Source: Candidatus Fermentithermobacillaceae bacterium UBA3951 | Lineage (GTDB): Bacteria > Bacillota > Sulfobacillia > Fermentithermobacillales > Fermentithermobacillaceae | NCBI GenBank assembly: GCA_002385465.1 | Contig: DGDN01000086.1 | Location: 1 to 10,229, forward strand | DNA length: 10,229 nucleotides | Direction: 5' to 3' | Shown: positions 7,280 to 10,229 of the stretch, one piece after another | Layout of the letters: every line of letters begins with the position of its first letter | Numbering within the stretch: position 1 is the stretch's first letter | Notes under the pieces: generated by a model | Database searches by the model: none | What the model saw: the letters and a program-made list of their open reading frames with translations, nothing else | Told to the model about the DNA's origin: nothing | Program-made: the position numbers and the translations under genes

Positions 7280-7295
7280 GCGGGGGCGTTTTTTT
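7244..7295 (+). terminator. Possible rho-independent terminator of the amidohydrolase gene
   Basis: GCCCC (7244-7248) can pair with GGGGC (7283-7287), and CCCC (7252-7255) with GGGG (7269-7272). Seven T residues follow at 7289-7295. The stem is interrupted and begins inside the coding sequence, so the call is tentative, but no other terminator is seen before the next gene. Confidence 0.35.
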
Positions 7296-7434
7296 GACAT
7301 GTGTACCGTAGATACGGGCGAGATTGCGGCTCTCTGAAAGAGCCTCACATCTCGCACAAGGTGGTCTGGACCCTCCGGCAGGCGAGAGCCATTGCTCAAG
7401 CCGTCCTATAGCCCGCGGCTCAAAGCGGTAGAGT

Positions 7435-7462
7435 GGCATCCGGCGCGATCGAGCCGGATGCC
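7435..7462 (+). repeat. Ten-base-pair perfect hairpin
   Basis: GGCATCCGGC (7435-7444) and GCCGGATGCC (7453-7462) form a perfect stem around the 8-nt loop GCGATCGA. No T-run follows on either strand, so it is not a canonical terminator. It lies upstream of the preferred TTG start of the coiled-coil gene and could be an RNA element or a dyad protein-binding site. Confidence 0.7.
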
Positions 7463-7522
7463 TCCGGATCTAGAGGAACCTCCTTCCGGTCACGGCAGTC
7501 GGAGGAGTATGAGATATCTGGG

Positions 7523-7529
7523 GGAGGAG
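7523..7529 (+). promoter_or_regulatory. Ribosome binding site choosing a TTG start for the coiled-coil gene
   Basis: GGAGGAG within a longer purine run lies 5 nt before TTG 7535. The longer frame from GTG 7433 lacks such a site and would translate the hairpin region. A second GGAGGAG at 7501-7507 precedes an out-of-frame ATG. Confidence 0.6.
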
Positions 7530-7534
7530 ATGCC

Positions 7535-8500
7535 TTGAGGGATACCGGAAGATCCGAGCCTAAGTCGCTGGCCGAGATCGACAGCATGATGGAAGAGACC
7601 GTTCTTGCGGTCGAAGTAAAGAAAAGCATTAACCGCAGGCTTGAACGTTGCCGCCAAGAGCTGGATGCGGAAAGAAAGAGGCTTTCAGATCTGCAAGCGA
7701 TCATGGACCGCGAGGAGAAGGACGTCGCCCGATTTGAAGGGCTCAGTTTAGCCAACCTGTTCTACACGGTCCTCGGCGACAAGCGTGCGAGGGTCGATAA
7801 GGAGAGGCAAGAGCTCTTGGCCGCCAAGCTCAGGCGTGACGAAGCGGTAGCCTCTGTAAGAGCCCTTCAAGCAGACATTGAGGCCTTGTCTTCCGATCTG
7901 GCCAAAGCAGGTCATCCCGAGGAAGACTTAAGGAAGCTCATGCAAGCGAAAGAACGGTTGTTGAGAGAAGGAGGCGGGCCGCAGGCAGAAGCCCTCCTTG
8001 AACTGGACGAACAGGCTGGCAGGCTTCAGGCCGAGAGAAAAGAGACTTTGGAGGCGCTGGAGGCCGGGCGAAAGGTCATAGCGGGCCTCGAAGAGGTTGT
8101 CCGTTCACTGGAAAGCGCCCAGGGCTGGGGCGTCTGGGACATGATAGGGGGAGGATTGCTGGCCACGGCGGCTAAGCACTCGCACCTTGACAAGGCCCAG
8201 GAACAGGTACACGAGGTCCAGGCTCTGATGCGAAGGTTCCGGAGGGAGCTTGCCGATATCGGCAGATTCACCGAGGACGTGAGCATCGGCGGGTTTGAAC
8301 GGTTCGCCGACTACTTCTTCGACGGGCTGTTTGTCGACTGGATGGTGCAGTCCAAGATCAACGCGAGCCTGGACCGGACCCAGGAACAGCTTGCCAGGGT
8401 GAAATCACTTATTGCGTCGCTCGACGCGAGAGAACGGTCGCTCCAGGCGAGGATAACCGGTTTGGCCCAGGAACGAGAGAGGCTGCTCTTGGGCAGATAA
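7535..8500 (+). CDS. Long coiled-coil protein with three short hydrophobic patches
   Basis: This is an unrecognised 321-residue protein (TTG start), rich in Glu, Arg, Leu and Ala with heptad-like spacing over about 12-65, 83-195, 218-245 and 275-315. No signal peptide or full transmembrane helix is evident. Three hydrophobic, glycine-containing patches interrupt the coils: about 68-82 (FEGLSLANLFYTVLG), 198-212 (WGVWDMIGGGLLATA) and 258-273 (FADYFFDGLFVDWMV). Each is followed by a charged segment of similar pattern (DKRARVDKERQE, KHSHLDKAQEQ, QSKINASLDRTQEQ), suggesting an ancient internal repeat. The patches could be membrane-associating loops or hinge turns between antiparallel coils. Similar coiled-coil proteins are annotated only as hypothetical, as far as I know. 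It is preceded by a structured leader and followed 16 nt later by the tRNA fragment. A scaffold or membrane-remodelling role would be speculation. Confidence 0.82.
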   Translation: MRDTGRSEPKSLAEIDSMMEETVLAVEVKKSINRRLERCRQELDAERKRLSDLQAIMDREEKDVARFEGLSLANLFYTVLGDKRARVDKERQELLAAKLRRDEAVASVRALQADIEALSSDLAKAGHPEEDLRKLMQAKERLLREGGGPQAEALLELDEQAGRLQAERKETLEALEAGRKVIAGLEEVVRSLESAQGWGVWDMIGGGLLATAAKHSHLDKAQEQVHEVQALMRRFRRELADIGRFTEDVSIGGFERFADYFFDGLFVDWMVQSKINASLDRTQEQLARVKSLIASLDARERSLQARITGLAQERERLLLGR

Positions 8501-8516
8501 GGATTTGGGCCCTCCT

Positions 8517-8566
8517 CATGGTTCGGGACCATGAGGTCGCTGGTTCAAATCCAGTCGCCCCGACCA
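8517..8566 (+). pseudogene. 3' part of a tRNA-Pro(CGG) gene, likely attachment-site remnant
   Basis: The anticodon arm (CATGG, loop TTCGGGA, CCATG; anticodon CGG at 8524-8526), a 5-nt variable loop (AGGTC), the T arm (GCTGG, TTCAAAT, CCAGT), the acceptor 3' strand CGCCCCG, discriminator A and encoded CCA (8564-8566) are all intact. U33 and a purine at 37 are correct for tRNA-Pro. The 5' acceptor strand (expected CGGGGCG) and D arm are absent: the bases before 8517 do not resemble them. An intact half that starts at the anticodon stem and ends at CCA is the usual footprint of tyrosine-recombinase integration into a tRNA gene, and an integrase remnant lies about 130 nt downstream. Confidence 0.82.
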
Positions 8567-8618
8567 TATTATTTTAGCAGGCATATTACGCGACTGGAAT
8601 AAATCCTTCGGATCGACT

Positions 8619-8656
8619 AACCAGCCGTATCATGCGAGCCCGTCCGCAAACCAGCC
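8619..8656 (+). repeat. Pair of 8-nt direct repeats between tRNA fragment and integrase
   Basis: AACCAGCC occurs at 8619-8626 and again at 8649-8656, 30 nt apart start to start. Short direct repeats flanking an att core can be integrase arm-binding sites, but two 8-mers can also arise by chance. The rest of the 8567-8693 gap is unremarkable. Confidence 0.3.
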
Positions 8657-8693
8657 AAGCCTTTTGGCACCTAAGAAAAGGAGGCCAATAGGG

Positions 8694-8900
8694 TTGGCAA
8701 GAAGACAAGTCCTTCAACTTCGTTCCAGGCGGATGTCCTGGGAAGATGCCATGGAGATGTACCTGCGGTATCGCGCGGCCGAGGGACTGAGGGATGCCAC
8801 TCTCAAGGACTACCGTCAGAAAATCGGCCATTTCTTTAGGACGTACCCCGGCTCCTGGCCTGACTCCATGGAAGAATCACTTCTGGAGTGGCTGGCAGCG
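8694..8900 (+). pseudogene. Integrase (tyrosine recombinase) N-terminal remnant
   Basis: The segment SWEDAMEMYLRYRAAEGLRD followed by ATLKDYRQKIGHFFRTYP is the typical SAM-like core-binding pattern of phage-type integrases (helix, GL-x-x-x-TL-x-DY, helix, hydrophobic FF). It stops at LLEWLAA, before any catalytic residue. Its place just after a tRNA 3' end fits an element that integrated there. Confidence 0.75.
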
Positions 8901-8903
8901 GCA

Positions 8904-9005
8904 ATAATGGTTCTTGACTCTGGAAGGATAGTTCAGTCAGGTACCCACGATGAACTCATTGCAGATGCTGGTGGGCTCTATCGAAGGCTCTGTGAGCTCA
9001 AACTC
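8904..9005 (+). pseudogene. ABC exporter ATPase C-terminal remnant (about 34 residues)
   Basis: IMVLDSGRIVQSGTHDELIA followed by DAGGLYRRLCELKL is the segment downstream of the H-loop in MsbA/LmrA-type half-transporters (consensus I-x-VLD-x-GRI-x-x-x-GTH-x-EL, then GGLY-x-x-L). Everything upstream, including all ATP-binding motifs and the membrane domain, is missing. Confidence 0.85.
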
Positions 9006-9042
9006 TCATCGCGAACGTTCGGTACAGGGACAGAAAACAGGA

Positions 9043-10170
9043 CTACCGCTTCACCCGATACAGCTCGACTCCTTCCGCGTCATACGCCACGAAATCGGTG
9101 ACACGCTCCTCTCCAGCCGGGCCATCGATAGTGGCTATCCAGAAGGGGCCATGCATGCTTGCTTCCACAGATCGACCTTTATTCGTCTCGCAGACCACCT
9201 TAGCGACTCTTTCGTCCGAAACGTAGCCGATCCATGGAGGGTCCATCCTATCATAATCTAGGCCGAACGCATCTAGAGCCATTGTGAGTCCGGGACCGTC
9301 GATCTTTCTGTAGGTACCTCTGAGTGGTTTACCAGTAGTGGTATATATCGCGAAAAAGAAACACTCGACGGGACCAGTCTTGCTGACCCCCGTATAGGTG
9401 GCTCCGACGGTCACCTCTCCATCCTTTTCAATGCAGAGCCGCCATTCAACGTCGGTCGCAAATGCCTGCCTGTCGTAGAAGTGCCTAATAACGTATTCGG
9501 GGATGTCGCTGGGGCTCGTCACGGGTGGCAGCCCTTCTACGACGACGAACGGCGGGTCCTGATATAGTTGGGTCCCATCGGCGGAGTAGCCGATGGTCTT
9601 GGTCACTTTCTCGTTCTGGCCTACCGCTTCTTCCGCCACCAGGTAGAACCGTTCGTACATCGTTGCTTCCAGAGTCCGACCTTCGCTGGTCTCCAGGACC
9701 ACCTTCTGGACTTCCGGGTCTCCCGCGATTCCCGTTGCGATAAGGAGCAGCTTCTTTTCGCCTGAAGGCATATCTACCTCTCTCACCGAGAAACTGCTCG
9801 CGTCGAAATCAGGATCGTCAATACTGGCCAAAGCTCCGTAGAGTTCCTTCGGAGCTTCTCCCTTGGTTCCGGGCTCGAAGGCCGTGAGATAGTACCAGTC
9901 TTTGTGGTTTCCCGACCGGTCTTTGGCCTTAAACGTCGCGCCGACGACCGTCCGGTCCTCTTCCTCTGAGTACACCAGCCATTCCAGATCCGAGGGTTCG
10001 GTCTTGACAGTCGAGAACTGAGGGTGGGAGAGGAAGTGGTGGACTATCTCTTCGGGCACTCGGTGAGTCAGAGTTTTTTGAGAGCCTCTACCGGTCGAGG
10101 CGCATGCCGAGACAGACAGCACCATGAAAACTGCGGAAAACAGGTATATCCTAAGCCTAACACTCTTCAT
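9043..10170 (-). CDS. Lipoprotein with two tandem copies of an unrecognised domain
   Basis: This is a 375-residue secreted lipoprotein. A basic start (MKSVRLR), a hydrophobic core and a lipobox VSAC with Cys23 predict signal peptidase II cleavage and anchoring to the outer face of the membrane. The mature part contains two homologous units, about 38-204 and 223-372. Both have an opening PE-x-(I/V)-x-HF, then EW-x-x-x-x-x-(E/K)-x-x-x-x-TVGAT, a middle K-V-x-x-ET-x-x-GR-x-x-EA-x-M block, and an ending Y-x-A-(D/E)-G-x-x-LY. The family is unknown to me and no catalytic motif stands out. A ligand-binding or envelope role is inference. AAAGGAGATGA upstream (10177-10187 region) is a strong ribosome binding site before ATG 10170. 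The 3' end overlaps the tail of the chimeric pseudogene on the other strand. Confidence 0.88.
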   Translation of the reverse strand: MKSVRLRIYLFSAVFMVLSVSACASTGRGSQKTLTHRVPEEIVHHFLSHPQFSTVKTEPSDLEWLVYSEEEDRTVVGATFKAKDRSGNHKDWYYLTAFEPGTKGEAPKELYGALASIDDPDFDASSFSVREVDMPSGEKKLLLIATGIAGDPEVQKVVLETSEGRTLEATMYERFYLVAEEAVGQNEKVTKTIGYSADGTQLYQDPPFVVVEGLPPVTSPSDIPEYVIRHFYDRQAFATDVEWRLCIEKDGEVTVGATYTGVSKTGPVECFFFAIYTTTGKPLRGTYRKIDGPGLTMALDAFGLDYDRMDPPWIGYVSDERVAKVVCETNKGRSVEASMHGPFWIATIDGPAGEERVTDFVAYDAEGVELYRVKR

Positions 10171-10178
10171 CGCAGCTC

Positions 10179-10186
10179 ATCTCCTT
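10179..10186 (-). promoter_or_regulatory. Ribosome binding site of the lipoprotein gene
   Basis: On the minus strand AAGGAGAT lies 8 nt before ATG 10170. The promoter presumably lies in or beyond the remaining 43 nt of the window, and no clear -35/-10 pair is visible there. Confidence 0.7.
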
Positions 10187-10229
10187 TCCGGTGAAATACA
10201 GAGCCTTATCATGCGTGCGTTTGGGAGTC

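Larger units (their letters stand above)
7300..7534 (+). ncRNA. Structured leader or small RNA of unknown class before the coiled-coil gene
   Basis: This gene-free stretch is dense in inverted repeats. CCGTA-GA-TACGG lies at 7306-7317. Hairpin 1 has an outer stem GCGAGAT (7318-7324) with ATCTCGC (7349-7355) and an inner stem GGCTCT (7328-7333) with AGAGCC (7339-7344). Hairpin 2 has GGAC/GTCC (7368-7371, 7403-7406), GGC/GCC and GAGC/GCTC (7386-7389, 7394-7397). A small CCGC/GCGG stem lies at 7413-7428, and a 10-bp hairpin at 7435-7462. GGCTCTC (7328-7334) can instead pair with GAGAGCC (7384-7390), which is exclusive with both hairpins 1 and 2, as in a switching RNA. I do not recognise any named riboswitch consensus. 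A TTGACA at 7294-7299 lacks a properly spaced -10. Confidence 0.35.
8694..9101 (+). pseudogene. Chimeric ORF: integrase N-terminus fused in frame to an ABC exporter C-terminus
   Basis: A single 135-codon frame joins two unrelated gene remnants. AAGGAGG at 8678-8684 supports the TTG start at 8694; a TTG at 8664 would add ten residues. The first part is the N-terminal core-binding region of a tyrosine recombinase. At about codon 70 it changes abruptly into the last residues of an ABC-exporter nucleotide-binding domain. From about 9006 to the stop, the sequence is random-looking (polar, Thr- and Arg-rich) and runs antisense over the last 59 nt of the lipoprotein gene. Neither half could work: the recombinase lacks its whole catalytic domain (the R...H-x-x-R...Y set) and the ATPase lacks Walker A, signature and Walker B. 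The likely cause is a deletion that joined the two genes. Confidence 0.8.

Noticed and set aside
7294..7299. TTGACA as a -35 box for the coiled-coil gene
   Set aside because: No -10-like hexamer lies 15-19 nt downstream, and the motif overlaps the T-run of a possible terminator.
6020..7399. Long antisense open frame (459 codons) opposite the amidohydrolase
   Set aside because: It mirrors a complete enzyme with all metal ligands on the plus strand. Its translation is His/Arg/Pro-rich with no domain, as expected of a GC-rich shadow frame.
8491..8566. Complete, split or intron-containing tRNA-Pro
   Set aside because: Nothing upstream can pair with the acceptor 3' strand CGCCCCG or form a D arm, and CGGGGGCG at 7281-7288 is a chance resemblance too far away. 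Truncation is simpler.
1..10229. CRISPR array, insertion sequence or rRNA
   Set aside because: No regularly spaced repeats, no transposase with terminal inverted repeats and no rRNA-like sequence were seen.

Overview
This 10.2 kb window looks like chromosomal DNA of a Gram-positive-type bacterium, most likely a moderately GC-rich Bacillota/Clostridia-like lineage. The grounds are strong GGAGG-type ribosome binding sites, frequent GTG and TTG starts, a lipobox lipoprotein and short operonic spacings. No taxonomic marker gene is present, so the assignment is weak.

Layout. (1) At 1-1024 (+) lie the end of an unidentified two-helix membrane protein and an overlapping glycerophosphodiester phosphodiesterase. 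(2) At 1030-2721 (-) lies a DUF885-type putative metallopeptidase, convergent with the phosphodiesterase. Its roughly 170-nt leader carries a recognisable promoter and a terminator-like hairpin. (3) Reading divergently, 2957-5835 (+) is a compact four-gene cassette: a DUF6754-like membrane protein, a six-helix protein, a doubly anchored protein with a large probable extracytoplasmic domain, and another six-helix protein. Spacings of 13, 11 and -1 nt suggest one transcript and probably one membrane complex of unknown function. (4) At 6011-7279 (+) is a complete metal-dependent amidohydrolase of the prolidase/imidazolonepropionase-like type, preceded by a perfect operator-like palindrome. (5) At 7300-7534 is a leader rich in inverted repeats, including two mutually exclusive pairings, in front of a coiled-coil protein (7535-8500) with a three-fold internal architecture. 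(6) At 8501-9042 is a recombination scar: the 3' part of a tRNA-Pro(CGG) gene ending in CCA, then an integrase N-terminus fused in frame to the last 34 residues of an ABC exporter ATPase. (7) At 9043-10170 (-) is a lipoprotein built from two tandem copies of one domain.

How the genes relate. The DUF885 peptidase, the prolidase-like amidohydrolase and the phosphodiesterase are all catabolic hydrolases and could serve peptide and phospholipid scavenging, but nothing links them directly. The four-gene cassette is the best candidate for an undescribed system. In it, one protein places a Rossmann-like domain on the probable cytoplasmic face, another places a domain on the outer face, and two polytopic proteins sit alongside. 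The tRNA fragment and integrase/ABC chimera mark the edge of a decayed integrated element.
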